Below, piece by piece: positions 12,072 to 24,411 of a stretch of DNA of 64,000 nucleotides (positions are counted from its first letter, which is position 1; every line of letters starts with the position of its first letter). The notes under the pieces were generated by a model, which had not been told where the DNA came from, made no database searches, and saw only the letters and a list, made by a program, of their open reading frames with translations. Origin of the DNA: Plantago ovata. Its lineage: Eukaryota; Streptophyta; Magnoliopsida; Lamiales; Plantaginaceae. Location of the stretch: positions 125,771,462-125,835,461 of the forward strand of contig CM051455.1 in the NCBI GenBank assembly GCA_028274465.1, given 5' to 3'. Made by a program: the position numbers and the translations under genes.

Positions 12072-14003
12072 CTAATGCCTATTATTTCGCTCAACACGCC
12101 AGTTCACAAACATGTCATGGGCCATATTCTGCCTCTTTTCTTTCCAAGCTGCATTTCCAGCAACACCATGAATTGCAGGTTCATCATCCTCCATCTCAAC
12201 AGGAATTTCAACTTTTGGAATGTAGCCGTCCAACTCAGGTTCAACCTCATCATCCTCATCATCCAACAGATCATCTTTGCTTACGTTACGAAGGAAGTTG
12301 TGAATCAGTGTGCAAGCCAAGATGATTTAATTCTGAGTCTCCAGAGGATAAAATGAAGGAGACCGAAGAATCCCGAATCTCTTCTTTAGAAGCCCAAAAC
12401 TCCTCTCAATGACATTTCTAGCAGATGAGTGCTTCATGTTGAAGTACTCTTTATGATTCTGTGGGGCAAGTGCACCATGGCCCCATTCCTGAAGATGGTA
12501 TCGAGTGCTCCGAAAAGGTGCTAGGAAGCCAGGGGCATTAGCATAAGCAGCATCAACTAGGTAATAGCATCCTGTATAAATAAGTAAAGAACAAGTTAAT
12601 ATATGATAATTTAAAAATAGGATTCGACTATACGAAGCAGTGAGCAGATTCCAAAAAATATGCAAGAAACACCTGCTGGAACTTCAAAACCATTTTCCCT
12701 CTCCATGGCATCACCTAGTCCTCTTGCATCTGCTGCAGACCCCTCCCATCCAGTTAGTACGTACACAAACTTCATATCACGGTCACATACCCCGAGTACA
12801 TTAACTGATATTTGACCCTTCCTATTACGATGCATAGCCTGCTTGTAGACAGGAGCTAGTACCTTTATATAGGTTCCATCTAAAGCTCCAAGGCAGCCCT
12901 GCATAAATAAAAGACAAACAATATTATTTTACAAACAGATTAGTTACAAACAGAATATTTTACAAAAAGATTATTTTACAAACACACTACTTAACAGAGT
13001 CCTAGTAGAATACAAGTCAAATAACAGATCAACATAAAACTTAACTAATATTGATGTATACCTGAAAGTGCCTCCAAGGGTCGTCTTCAAAGTCTGCTGG
13101 AACCGGTTCAGGGCGGGAAACGAGAACATCATGCAACTATAGGACAACTCTCAGGACTTGATGAAATGAATGACTGATTGTGTGGCCAGATCGACGGAAA
13201 GCAAACTGTATAACTCTGTTTTTGAAGTGGTGTCCTAATATAACAAGGAAACATGCTACTTTTTCCTCGGTGGTAACATGGGTACTTTCCTTAAGACCAC
13301 CCTCTCTGACAAGGAGATCACAGAACTGGCGAAAAGCCGCCCTATCCATTCTAAGAATGTTTTTTGTTATTGTATCATTTTTTTCAGTTAGCCTCTTAAT
13401 GTATCTAAGCTGGCAGCTTCTCTTACTGTTGATACTATACCTAATATGGAGTCTGCGCTTACGGGAAAGTCGGGGACGCACATTTTTTTGATAATACAAC
13501 ATCAATACTGCCATCATCCCAATGGTTACGATAATTATTCGCCTCATAAACAACCTCCGGCGTAAAATCTTGACAACACAACCCACTTAAGTTAGTAAGA
13601 ATATGGCCTACTTATTTCAAAACAATAATTATTACATATGTTCTTTACTGCATATAGAAGCAAGCAGAAACACACACATAAGAAAGGACATTACTACAAC
13701 ATCCAGAATGCAACGAAAACAACTCAGATTGGAAACACATAACATATACAGATCTATAGATCTATTCAATTTCTAGTACAACAGTAGAAAGTAGATGCCT
13801 AAAATCAACACAAAAAACAATGTAGCCATAAGAATCACACGAAACTATACATGTTGTACCGCAAACACAAGCACCCAGTTTAATGGTTCTGTACAACAAG
13901 TATAAATAACAAGTACTCTGATAAAAAAAATACAATTGAACAAGAGTAAACCCAGAAATCATTAAAGGTGAGTCGGACTTACAACAACAGTTTCAGAATC
14001 CAT
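12072..14003 (-). pseudogene. PIF/Harbinger transposase pseudogene (DDE_Tnp_4 type)
   Basis: A short first exon (MDSETVV then gtaagt, about 14003-13983) is followed by exons around 13586-13070, 12904-12660 and 12570-12072. The second ends DPWRHFQ. The third reads GCLGALDGTYIKV (first Asp), then NVLGVCDRDMKFVYVLTGWEG and SAADARGL (second Asp). The last reads YYLVDAAYANAPGFLAPF, then FNMKHSSARNVIERSFG (catalytic Glu) and ILACTLIHNFLR. All three acidic residues remain. In-frame stops occur after LRVVL (about 13140) and after PLETQN (about 12327), so it is recently dead. The ORF1 pseudogene at 10727-11797 is its probable partner. Confidence 0.85.
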
Positions 14004-14510
14004 GATATCCAAGCTCAAATCAACCACAAACTGAACCCAAACTGCAGTAGCACTGAAAAACCTAAAATTCTCACTCGTCAGTACACCATTACGAAAAACG
14101 AAAAGATACAAATGTAGAGGAAGGAATTCCGAGTCGGAATCCTTAAAATCAGCCTCGATTACCTTCGACAGAACGTTTGGTCGGATTTGGCGGCTGCTCT
14201 CGACAACTGTGACCTAGATTGTGAAGGAAAAGAAATGGCGGGCAAAAATACACAACAATTTCCAGAACGCATTTATCTTTTATTTTTGCAGTGGCATTAT
14301 TGTAATTAGAAGGCCCGATTTATGTGCACTTGACCATGCACATTTTTCATACATCAGATACCCATGTATGAAAAACAGGTGTGTTTTGGGCCTCCAAAAC
14401 GCACGGTCCAAAAATTCCGGCCCAACCGGTCCAACCAGAATACACTTTCTCATGTGAAAAATCAAACAGCGTACAAAAACAGTGTGTTTCGGGTGCAGTT
14501 TGACTACAAA
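14004..14510. other. 5' flank of the PIF-2 transposase
   Basis: Untranslated leader and probable transposon terminal region. Short inverted phrases such as ttttcatac...gtatgaaaaa occur at 14344-14371. Confidence 0.4.
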
Positions 14511-14533
14511 TGCACCCAACCAAACAGGCACTA
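14511..14533. repeat. Candidate PIF/Harbinger terminal sequence
   Basis: tgcacccaaccaaacaggc reads in reverse as GCCTGTTTGGTTGGGTGCA, in the style of PIF ends (G/C-rich start then TGTTTGG). I did not find the matching left end, so the element boundaries stay open. Confidence 0.35.
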
Positions 14534-15709
14534 TGTAATTGTAATACAAGGATTGACATCGATTCAACATATCACCCCTAAAAGTTATCTAGGAGGCACA
14601 CGACACTGTGTTTCGATCCGTGCTTTGTTCGTCACATAAAGTGTATATTTAAAAAAAAAGAAAAAATGAAATTAAAAAAACTCCATGCTTTTGATTAAAA
14701 TAATAATATGTTTATACTTTAAATTTTCTTATAATGAATTAATTACCAGTGTCAGAAGCCCCCAGTCGTATATTCATCAACTTCCGTTTCATCAGCCACT
14801 GCAAATTCCTCACTCCCTCACTCACTCACTCGCTCTCGCTCGTGTCGAGTACGTCTCTCTCTCTCTCTAATTCAACCGCAATTCTGTGATTCTGTCTTTA
14901 TCTTCTCTGCCTAGTTTCAATTTAGAAGTTCTACCGAGTAATTTATTGCTTCTGTGTTACTTTTTTTTTTTTTTTCTCGAAACATTCTATGCGCGTGTTA
15001 GGGTTTAGTTTTGCTTACTTTTAGCTTACCTCGATTTTTCTCTGAGATTAGATGTGAATGTGTGATTTCCTGACTCTGTTATTTGGTTTATATGATGTTC
15101 ACATGGTTCTCATTGACTCATTGTATTTTGGTTGTTGTTGCCTTCGGGGAGAAATTACATACAGATGATTATTTGGAAAGTTCAGGGGCGTGTTTGGCTG
15201 CCTGTTTTGTAATTTGGAAGGTTGATGCATTTTGTTTTAGTATAGTTAGGAAATACTACTATGTAGAGTTTTTAGTGTATGATGTCTCTCAATAGCACAA
15301 AATTGAGGATGGAGATTTGATATTCATACAATCATTTGTATTTTGTATGGATGTTCTCTTACAACTCATGGATAATTCTCAGGGATTGAGTGACAAAAAT
15401 GGAAAAAGTTTACACATAATTAGTAGAAAATGAGAAGGTTAATGTGTTTACGAGATAATGATATATTAGTATGTGGCTCTGTTTGCTTTGGGCTAACTGT
15501 ATGAACAATTATGTGTTTGACTTGATATTTATCATTTCATGGCATATATGCATTGTATGTGTTTTTTATGTCAATGTGGTAACGTAAACATTTAAAAATG
15601 TTTGCTGAGGGTGTTTTAGTATTGATATTTAGTTTTCTGAAATTTCTCTTTAGAATATTTGCTCAAGGATGGGATAACAAGTTGGAGGTCAACGGTGTAA
15701 GGAGAGAAG
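14534..15709 (+). promoter_or_regulatory. Promoter and 5' UTR of the DCD-domain gene
   Basis: A pyrimidine-rich patch at 14800-14872, ending in a (CT)n run, resembles the start of a plant 5' UTR. A likely UTR intron ends at the acceptor ttctctttag (15654). Between that acceptor and the chosen start lies a minimal upstream ORF, ATG GGA TAA at 15669-15677. The exact transcription start is not determinable. Confidence 0.45.
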
Positions 15710-18395
15710 ATGAGTTGGGAAGATCAATTTTCTGGGTATATTTTCATGTGCAACGGGAAAACAAAAGTTGATTGCTTCAGATATAGAGTATTTGGCTTAC
15801 CTGCAAGTCGGTTGGATGTGGTCAAGAAATTCAACCTCAGATGAAACTATTTCTGTACGACAATCAGTTAAAACTGTTGTATGGTGTTTATACTGCATTA
15901 TCTCATGGAGATAGAGGACTTGAACCGTTTGCTTTTGAAGGGAGCTACCCTGCTCAGGTAATTCTTGGCACATCACTGTTGGTTATGTGTCCTTACATTT
16001 GGCAGAACGTTTTCTCGGCTATCTTGTGACCTCTCCATGTTTACTGTTGATTTGTCTTGGTGTCATTCATCAATGTGACTGAGAAATGTTAGACGAGTGG
16101 CTGTGGAAATTCTCTTTTTATGGTCTGTCGAAGTATGATATTTAAATCCGGGGAAAATGTAGTTGGTACAGGATTCGTTGAAACAATGGCTTTTGCTTGC
16201 ATATGATATTAGAGATTTACAATCTCCTACATGTGGATAATTGCCAATGAGACGATAATGATATTCTTGATTCTTTGAACGTTAGTATAGTATGCATGAG
16301 ATTGAATTAGGTCATGTATATCGTCCGGTTGTGACCATTTCCCCCGCAAGATGTATCTGTCGTGGTGAGCAATGTCCATCTGATGTTTGCTGAGTGTTAT
16401 TGTTCAAGCTTAAGTAATCTATTAACATGCAGTTACACAATAACATAGAACTGCTTTATATCGCTCATTTTGTCACATATGATTCCTCACTGATTGAGTA
16501 CAAAGGGTCAAGTCTCTTACAGCATGTTTTGAATTCCAAATCTATCTGAAGATCAATTCTCAACCCCGGGAATGGAATTGATTATAAAACTTCAACCATT
16601 TACAATATGCATATTCATTCTGTATTTCTGTTGTTTCGTTGCACAAATAGTTATAAATAAATGTTTGACGCATCATGTAGGTAAAATTTGGGATTTTCAA
16701 GGAATGCTTACCTTTGCCTGAGAATATCTTCAAGCATGCTATAAAAGATAACTATCAAGGAGGTCCTAAATTTAGGACAGAGTTGAGCTATGAACAGGCA
16801 AGAGAAATAGATCTCTCTCTCTCTCTCTCTGTTTTTATTTGTTTGGTAATATGACCTTTGAACTAAATTGTTTGTTTTGTTGCTTATGATGTTTTAGGTA
16901 AATGATCTGATGTTGCTGTTTCGTCCGTTGATTGCACAACCCCTTGTTGCACCTTCATTAGTTTCCGATGGCCGATATATTCAGCAAGGTCAAGTTGTAA
17001 GACCCATCATGTATGCACCTGCCATAAGATCACCTCATCCAACAACATATGGCCCGTATGACCCAGGACAAGATTGCTCATCATATTTTCCTGAGCCTGA
17101 TCACCAGCAACGACATAGCAGGTAACTTGCTTTCTGTCACTGCGGTAATGATTTATATGTGGGGCCTTTTGTTTTCTCATTCTCTCTAACATCACCACAT
17201 CAGAAATAAGCGAAGTTGTATCCTTGTATTTTGGTTATAAATAATGGCCCATGCAGATGAACTAGATCAATTTGATATTCTTGGTGGATATTGTATTATG
17301 AATTTTAGTGATTAATATTGATAATTGTTTTAAATTCAATTCATGGAGACATGGACATTGTTTCTAGATCAGTTCATGCCTATTGTCAGTTTTATTTGTA
17401 TAATGGTACTCAAAGTGATTGATAACATACGCTTCTGTTCCCATATCAGGCACAATGATATTGAGGGTAGAGGTGTACTACAGACAGGAAGTTCTGCATA
17501 CTGGATATCTGTGGCTTCTGAGGACAGAAGATCTGTACCGGATAGTTATGGGAGGGAGACTGGCTTTCAATCAGTTACTCAGCATGGCAGCCGTAATATG
17601 ACAGTGGGAGAGCCTCCAGCTTCTGTACAAGGAGCCTCAGAGTTCCCTTCCTTTGCTTCTGTTGAGTGTTCTGAATCCTTGAAACAACTGCTATACAACT
17701 CTCAAAATGTCCCCCAGCAGACACCTGCCATGGGTTCTGAAAATGCACCCAATGTGCATCAATTGGGAGCTGAAAGCAGTTTTTCTGAGCTGATTAGGGG
17801 CTTGCACAAAACTATTGCTGCATCCATGCCAACCCATTCTAATGTTTCATTGCAGAATGCTGGGGATTCACATGTATCTCGTAATGATGCGACTCTTCCA
17901 TCCAGTCATGCACCCATGTCAACTCATCCTACATCTTCATCACAAGTAGCTGCATATTCGACTTGCCACCAAACTCAACCATATCACGTAAGCACAGCCA
18001 CTTATAACATGCCATATAATGGTGTTCAACTTCAAACTCAAGGCGGTCCAGCTGTGGTTGAATCTGCCTACCCATCAGCTGTGGTTGAATCTGCCTACCC
18101 ATCAGCTGTGGTTGAATCTGCCTACCCATCAGATGCTTACTGGCAAGGAGTTGTTCGTCAGGAGGTTCATGACCCATATCAGGTGAACTCAACTACTCAT
18201 ATCTGGTCGAGTGGTAATGATCAAACTCAAACAGGAGGTTCTATCACTTATGGTACACATCAGGCATATGCTCCAATGCCAACACAAGAACTTGGAGCGG
18301 CATATGGGATGACACAGTATGCTTCTTCTAATGAAGTGGCCCCCTCTTCTATGCCCTATGGGGCACAGAATCAAGCATATTATGGCCAGTATTAA
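15710..18395 (+). CDS. DCD-domain protein gene, frameshifted in the first coding exon
   Basis: DCD (development and cell death) domains occur in plant stress proteins such as the NRP group. Coding exons: 15710-15957, 16681-16797, 16898-17121, 17450-18395. The DCD domain starts FSGYIFMCNGKTKVDCF, passes VFGLPASRL, YDNQLKLLYGVYTA and FEGSYPAQ, and continues in exon 2 with VKFGIFKECLPLPENIFKHAIKDNY. All junctions are in phase. Intron 2 begins GCAAGA, a GC-AG intron. Between LPASRL...KKFNL and MKLFLYD (15839-15842) one base is missing, so the ATG at 15710 leads to a stop after about 44 codons. Either the gene is broken, the sequence has an error, or translation starts at 15841. The C-terminal half is Ser/Gln/Pro-rich with a triple AVVESAYPS repeat and ends in a Tyr/Gln-rich tail. 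Confidence 0.85.
16798..16897 (+). other. GC-AG intron in the DCD gene
   Basis: The upstream exon ends tatgaacag and the intron begins gcaagag. The downstream acceptor is gttttag. No GT donor fits the reading frame; using GC keeps QVKF...SYEQ and VNDLM in phase. The intron contains a (TC)n run at 16812-16830. Confidence 0.75.
18051..18131 (+). repeat. Three tandem 27-bp coding repeats
   Basis: Three identical copies of a 27-bp unit encode AVVESAYPS three times in the DCD protein. The identity suggests recent expansion or homogenisation. Confidence 0.95.
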
Positions 18396-18618
18396 TGTGC
18401 TCAGTGTTAGGACTCTAGATGATACATGCATAGTGTAGTGTTGATGTAGTTAGTTGCTAATCATCTGTTAAGCTTTCTGTAGTCACTCTAGACGAGAACG
18501 GCAACTGCTTGTTGAACTGTTTTAAACTGGGATGGCAATTTTAGATAAATCTTTTGGCAGGTGATATTGCTTGAGCATTTGCCTCTGATTCGTCCCCTCT
18601 CAATCAAATGTCATAGCT

Positions 18619-18652
18619 TGAATAAAAGAAAAAAAAAAAAAAAAAAAAGAAA
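18619..18652 (+). terminator. Probable polyadenylation region of the DCD gene
   Basis: aataaa at 18621 is followed by a run of about 19 A. It lies in the 423 bp between the stop codons of two convergent genes. Confidence 0.45.
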
Positions 18653-18818
18653 ATCCCTCAAAATTTATAAGCAAGCAGCCTGTTAGATGATCATGTGGCA
18701 TAAATGCCAAAATTGTTCGGACCCTGTTATTCAAGGTATGTCATAAGTCATCCTAGTGAGGATTCTCTCTATGGAACAAAAATAGAACAGAGTTATTTCA
18801 CATTCATTCTCATGACTC

Positions 18819-21800
18819 TCAATACGATGCCCATCCATTGTCTGCCGGTTGCATATCGGAGAGAAGTAAATTTGAAACCGAGCTTGGCGTGAAAACATGA
18901 AGCTTCTCCAGGAGTCTTTCGACGAACACACCAGCAGCATATGAAACACCTGAGACTGTAAATCCAAGTATAACAAAGGTTACTATGGTCTTTAAGTAAC
19001 GCTTACGAGGTGTCTGCACGTAGGCCCTTCCAACTGCTAGCATTATGATGCACAGAAGTGAGACTACTGCCACCACCAAGAGCTTCAGCTCCTTGTCATT
19101 GCTCTTACCGAATGAGAATCCATACAAAACTGGAGGTAGTAGGCCGAATATGAGGTAAGACACAGTAGCAAATAGTGCATGATATATGAAATTTTCTCTC
19201 CGGCCTAGTACTTCTTTGTAGCGATCTCTTTGCTCGGGTGCTTGATCAGAAACTCGATTAGATTCTTGTTCTATGCTATCATTCCGTAGTTCCCAAAGCT
19301 GTAAAATGGTATATGCAAAGTCTGTTAGAGGAATTTATATAAATTGATTAATTACACATCTCTTTACAAGTTCGAGCTTTGATTGCAAGTGCAAGACAGC
19401 ATTATGAGATAAAAGAGGACTAGTGCGAGTTAAGTTACTTGAAACTGATAAGTTACTGCCAGAATGTTCGCATATCAAAAGCATTACTTACATTTTGGAA
19501 CATGATGAAAAGTCCCCCAATGAGATTGGCCATTGCAAGAGCTAAAACGTTCACTGTGCATCACGTACGTAAGGAGGAGAGAGTTAAGATGATATCATTT
19601 GACAATTTGATGCGAGTGCTTTAAGATCTACGATATAACTCACTTACATGTGGCAGCACCACCACCAGCCGCTGATGATACAACGCTTAGGCTAGCAATT
19701 GATTCACCAAGCCCACCGTATACCATGCTTTTAACTACTTCCATCTGAAACTCTTTTCTCTCTTCAGTTCTGCCATGACTGCTTATAACTATAGGAGTTC
19801 CAGATTGCAATGCACTTGCTGTTCCGGTTTCAGCGTTTATACCTTGCAGAGTTTGAGACGACTGATCATCTGGATGAGCATCTATAGTTATGACTGCATC
19901 CTTGCCTGCACATATCATGATAGACTTGGGATATCGGATCATTTATAAGAACAGAATATTGTAACAATATTTAGTTGTTGTTCAACACATTTTTCCGCAT
20001 CCATATTTTTAAAAAGCCTATTGATTTTCTTGTTATGATTTACGCGATTGAATGCTAAGTCCAAACTAGGAATAACAGTGATGTTTTGCAGTATATATCT
20101 TCATTCATGTATTGCACTTTGGGTTTAAAAGTTGAAACAATATATAGCGTAACAAGAAGAAGAGAAAAAACATACCAGTTTCCTTGATACTGAGAGTCGC
20201 GCCATTATTTTTGAAAGCAGATTCAGTTAGGATCCATGATCCAACTCGGTGTTCTGTGACTGTGTGAGGAACATCTGCTGAATTACTTGATGTACCATCC
20301 ATATCTGACACTTTAAATGGTGAAGTAGATAGTGGCAGAGGCTCCTTATCTGCAGAAATATCGCATTTAGTGGGCTCAATAGACATACCAAGTACCAACA
20401 AAGATGGAACCTAGATTTCATTTCAAGATCTCAAACGGTGAGGTAACTAATAGCTTACGACATAGAAACATAAAAATATGCATGGTACTACAATTTTATC
20501 AGATGAGTGCCCTGAAGATATTAGACGTTTGAGTTGAACTTGTGATTTTATGACAAGCTCACATGATACTACGAAAACTGTAAAACCTTACCACTTAATT
20601 GTAATGTCTGATTCGATACATCATGTTCATCTGATTTTGGAGGATTCACATTTCCTTGATTTGAGGATATCAGCAACTTCAATCCACCTTTCGAAAATGA
20701 GACTGAATTCTCAGCAGATTCTCCGTTAGTAAACTGAGTCCTTTTAGGAGCTGAGAGGGTATCCCCATGGGTCACATGGACATCATTGTTGTATTTAGAG
20801 TCCTTCAACCACCCTCCAGTATGCACAGTAGCAAACTGTTCCACTGAGGCATCTGTTGCACCACAGGGTCATAAATCATAATTCATACAGCCAACCATCT
20901 CAAACAGATTGTAGCATCAAAGTTAAATGAAGCAACAATACCTATCTTCTCTTTTGTTGCCTCGTCTGGCTTGCCTCCTAGCCCGATAATAGCTTTTCCA
21001 TTTACAGGTTCCTTCCCTGGAAATGATAAGATGCCGTCTCTACTTTCTACCACCTCGTTGTTCTGAGAATTCCCCACAACTCCACTAGTGTGAGTAAGAA
21101 CTTGGGCTTTTGGTCCTGATGACGGTCGACCATTTTGAGCACCTAATTCAGATGACATTGGAACTCTAAGATTACTTCCGTGTACATCAGTCTGTAAATT
21201 ACTGTGAGCCTGTACTTGTGCGTTTTGTTCCGATGACAGTTGATCAGTTTGATCACCTAATTCAGATAACAAAGGGGTTCGAACATCACTTCCACGTGCA
21301 TCTGTCTGTAAATTACTGTGCGGCAGTACTTGCTCCTTTTGTCTCGATGTCTGTCGATCAGGTTGATCACCTAATTCAGATAACAATGGAGTTCGAACAT
21401 CGCTTCCACTTGCATCTGTTTGTAAAGTACTATCTGCAAATGACAGAAGAAAAAATTCCATAACATATACAACCATATAGTTGAAATGGGATAAGATATT
21501 AAACCAAGAAACATACCTTGACCAACTGCCGTATCCTGCTTGTTAAATGCAAACATGGAAGTAAACCAGTTCTTTTTAGTACTTGTCACTGGTTCGCCAC
21601 GAACATTCTCATTCACACTTTTGTCTCCAAATCTCCGGAATAACTTAAATCCATTCCCTGAAAATCACATAAAAAAAAAGAAGAAAAATATAGTTTTGGT
21701 TATACTACTTACACCTAAAAGAAGCTGAAACAAATAACCAAACTGAAACTATCATAGTCTGAGATCTCAATAATAGCTACCATTTGGAATGAAAAAGCTG

Positions 21801-24263
21801 AAGCATGATAAGCATCTGAATATATCAGGCTCTCTGTCAGCTTCGTCGTCATGCAATGTTGGCAACTCATCAGCACCCAAACCTACACCGTCAACTTGAT
21901 TTATAGAGCCCGATTCTGTAACTAAGTTGGGTTCTAATGCAGCTTCGACCTTGTTTCGCTTAGCTTCGTCGTCCGATATCCGAACTCGGCGTTTTCTTTT
22001 ACGAAGAATGACCCTTTTTGTGATGCAAGAATTGCAATTTGGACAGTACAAATCATGTGTGTTCTGCTCCTGTAGTAACTTCTCGACATCAATATCTGTT
22101 ATTTCAAACTCATCTCCCTTTATGCGCTCAATTTCTACACTCTCTATCTCTCTGGAAGGCTTATAATTCTGGTGAACTTCCACACTCTCTATCTCTCCGG
22201 AAGGCTTATGATTCTGGTGATGAACTTCCACGCTCTCAATCTCTTCCGGGGACTTGTAATTCTGGTGAACTTCCACACTCTCTATCTCTTCGGGAGACTT
22301 ATAATTCTGGTGAACTTCCGCACTCTCTATCTCTTCGGGAGACTTACAATTCTCCAACTGTCCCTGAACCAAAATTTCAGGTGACTGAAGATTTGGACTA
22401 GTATCTTCCTTTACAACCTGCTTTCCTGCAGAAAATATAAATTTGTATTCAACATCAGAGTATGTGAAGAATTTACGGGTAATGAAGGAAGAACTGGAAA
22501 TTAGGCAAGAACATCAAGATATTGGAACATCCATGTAACATGGTAAGTCCTATCATCTGTTTCTTAAAGACATACATGATTATTTGATCGACCAAAGAAA
22601 AACAACAAATAAAGAGACTACTAATTTCAACTTCTTGCATGTACTGCATTTCAACCAAGATCACTATCTACTGACCTTTAGTTTGAAAATTTAAAGACTT
22701 GACTTTGATCATCAGCTTATGCAATAGTTCTTTATGGTTCTGAACATGATCGACACAAACACTCCCATTCTGGTATGTCCAAGTGCAGACTCGACACTTC
22801 CATATGCCTTCATTCACAAAAGAGACGTGACATTGCACCCGGTACTAATCACATATAGTGTCTAATGTTCATAACAGATACTACTAAACATTCAAATCTG
22901 AAAGGCCAACTAACTCATAAATCATGAAAGAGATGTGACATTTTGCTTACTAGTTACTAATACTATACAATCATTTCCAAATCTGAAAGGTCAACTAATT
23001 TAAGAGTTATATTCTGAAAACTACCAAACAACGTTTGTTCGAATAGTGTCTGTCAAGGAGTGAAATAAGGCAAACAATTCGACTGCAAACTGAATGAAGA
23101 GTTAAACATTGAGAGGTATGTCAAGAAGGTTCCACAAGCTGGACGAGTATTCGATATGGCAAATAAGTGTTCAAAACAACATTACATATATTCATTATAG
23201 AGAAGAGCACAACATCACATTAACCATCATGAAGTATAGCTGAAGCCTGCAGTAATCCAATTTTTCACTAAAATCGGGTAATTAGCGGGCCTAACGAGAC
23301 AAATCCATCTGCCTAAGCAACATGTGTATAAAGTAATGACTCAAATGGCACAGGAAATATAGCTGAAGCCTGCAGTAATCAAATTTTTCACTAAAATCGG
23401 GTAATTAGCGGGCCTAACGAGACAAATCCATCTGCCTAAGCAACATGTGTATAAAGTAATGACTCAAATGGCACAGGAAATGTATATGTCTAGATCTGTG
23501 AAACTTAAGACTAAAGCTGTCCTCTTGAACCAACCACTATGTAATTGATTAACAACACATGTATCATGAATTAATGCTTTAGCATTAGCAACAAAAGTTG
23601 CTGAAAAAGGAAATGCAGTTGTACATGATTCATCATAACTCATAAGCATGTGCAACTTTTCAAGAAAATGTGTCTTGTGGTACTACTGCAAAACTCAAGA
23701 TCCATCTGCTGATAAGGATGCAACTAAAGAAAGAAAAAAATATTACCTGAAGGACACTCAATATCCCAGAAATGATTCAGCATTCAACTAGTGCATTCAC
23801 AGAGGATTGAAAATGGAAGAAATTAAAAAGCAAAAGAGGGACCTTTACTTTTGCAGTTTGCTTAAAGACAAGTAGGGTTAAAAAGTGGGGTAAAGGAAGG
23901 AACAGAATATCTAAGCAGCATCAACTATTGACATCTATCTATCTATCACTGTTATAAAGATGAGACTATCATATTCATCTCCAAAGAAGTAAATAAAGAA
24001 ATTAAAAAACTCAATACAACAGTAAAATTAATTAAAAATAGCAAAATTGCAGGAACAGAAGCAATTCTATATATTACCTTCATCTTTGTCAAAGAGAACA
24101 AGATTCTCTGTTTTTGCTGGCTCTGCTCCATCTTCTTCATGCTTATCATCATCATAACCATTAATTGCACCATTCACAAATGGCTCAGCTTCACCAGGAA
24201 GTCCATTACCATTAATTTGCACAGAGACTTTTCCATTACTCAATTCAACATCAATGCTCTTGC

Positions 24264-24299
<36 letters not shown>

Positions 24300-24411
24300 T
24301 CTCAGCAGCAGCAAGAATTCTTGATTTTCTGAGTAGGAGAATTTCATCTTCATCAACTTCTTCTTGCTCCATTATTATTAGCCGCCCTTCTTCTTCTTCT
24401 TCTTTCTCCAT
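18819..24411 (-). CDS. Membrane-of-ER-body-like protein with CCC1/VIT1-like membrane region
   Basis: Nine exons: 24411-24078, 22425-21781, 21657-21517, 21433-20942, 20852-20592, 20349-20176, 19905-19648, 19553-19492, 19298-18819; all have GT donors and AG acceptors. The start MEKEEEEEG was preferred to an upstream in-frame ATG at 24549. The N-terminal part is acidic with an Asn run. Exon 2 has five SPEEIESVEVHQN-type repeats, then CPNCNSC...TKRVILRKRKRR and FRCLSCFSFF, two CxxC pairs resembling a zinc ribbon. Exon 4 has three 38-residue repeats. The membrane part begins VKSMVYGGLGESIASLSVVSSAAGGGAAT, continues LNVLALAMANLIGGLF and ends with four to five hydrophobic segments. This matches the MEB/VIT1-related family, in which Arabidopsis relatives reside in ER bodies and affect iron and manganese tolerance. 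Function here is by family only. Confidence 0.85.
20990..21420 (-). repeat. Three tandem repeats of about 114 bp in MEB-like exon 4
   Basis: The unit encodes LQTDAxGSDVRTPLLSELGD followed by a Gln/Ser/Arg-rich segment ending HSN, three times with substitutions. The reading frame is kept throughout. Confidence 0.85.
22130..22355 (-). repeat. Five tandem repeats of about 45 bp in MEB-like exon 2
   Basis: Each unit encodes a variant of HQNYKSPEEIESVEV. One copy has an extra His codon (VHHQNHK), so length varies in multiples of three. Confidence 0.9.
23235..23480. repeat. Tandem duplication of 123 bp in MEB-like intron 1
   Basis: Copies 23235-23357 and 23358-23480 differ at one or two positions (aatccaattt versus aatcaaattt). 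No coding role; it looks recent. Confidence 0.92.
24254..24293 (-). repeat. (AAC)n run coding for Asn in MEB-like exon 1
   Basis: Ten Asn codons in a row, nearly all AAC, in the acidic N-terminal segment. Confidence 0.9.

Noticed and set aside
15836-15845. A tiny intron explaining the DCD frame change
   Set aside because: No GT...AG of any workable length lies between the two parts of the domain. Only one base is missing.
17929-18192. Minus-strand ORF with LMGRQIQPQ repeats
   Set aside because: Shadow of the 27-bp coding repeat of the DCD gene on the opposite strand.
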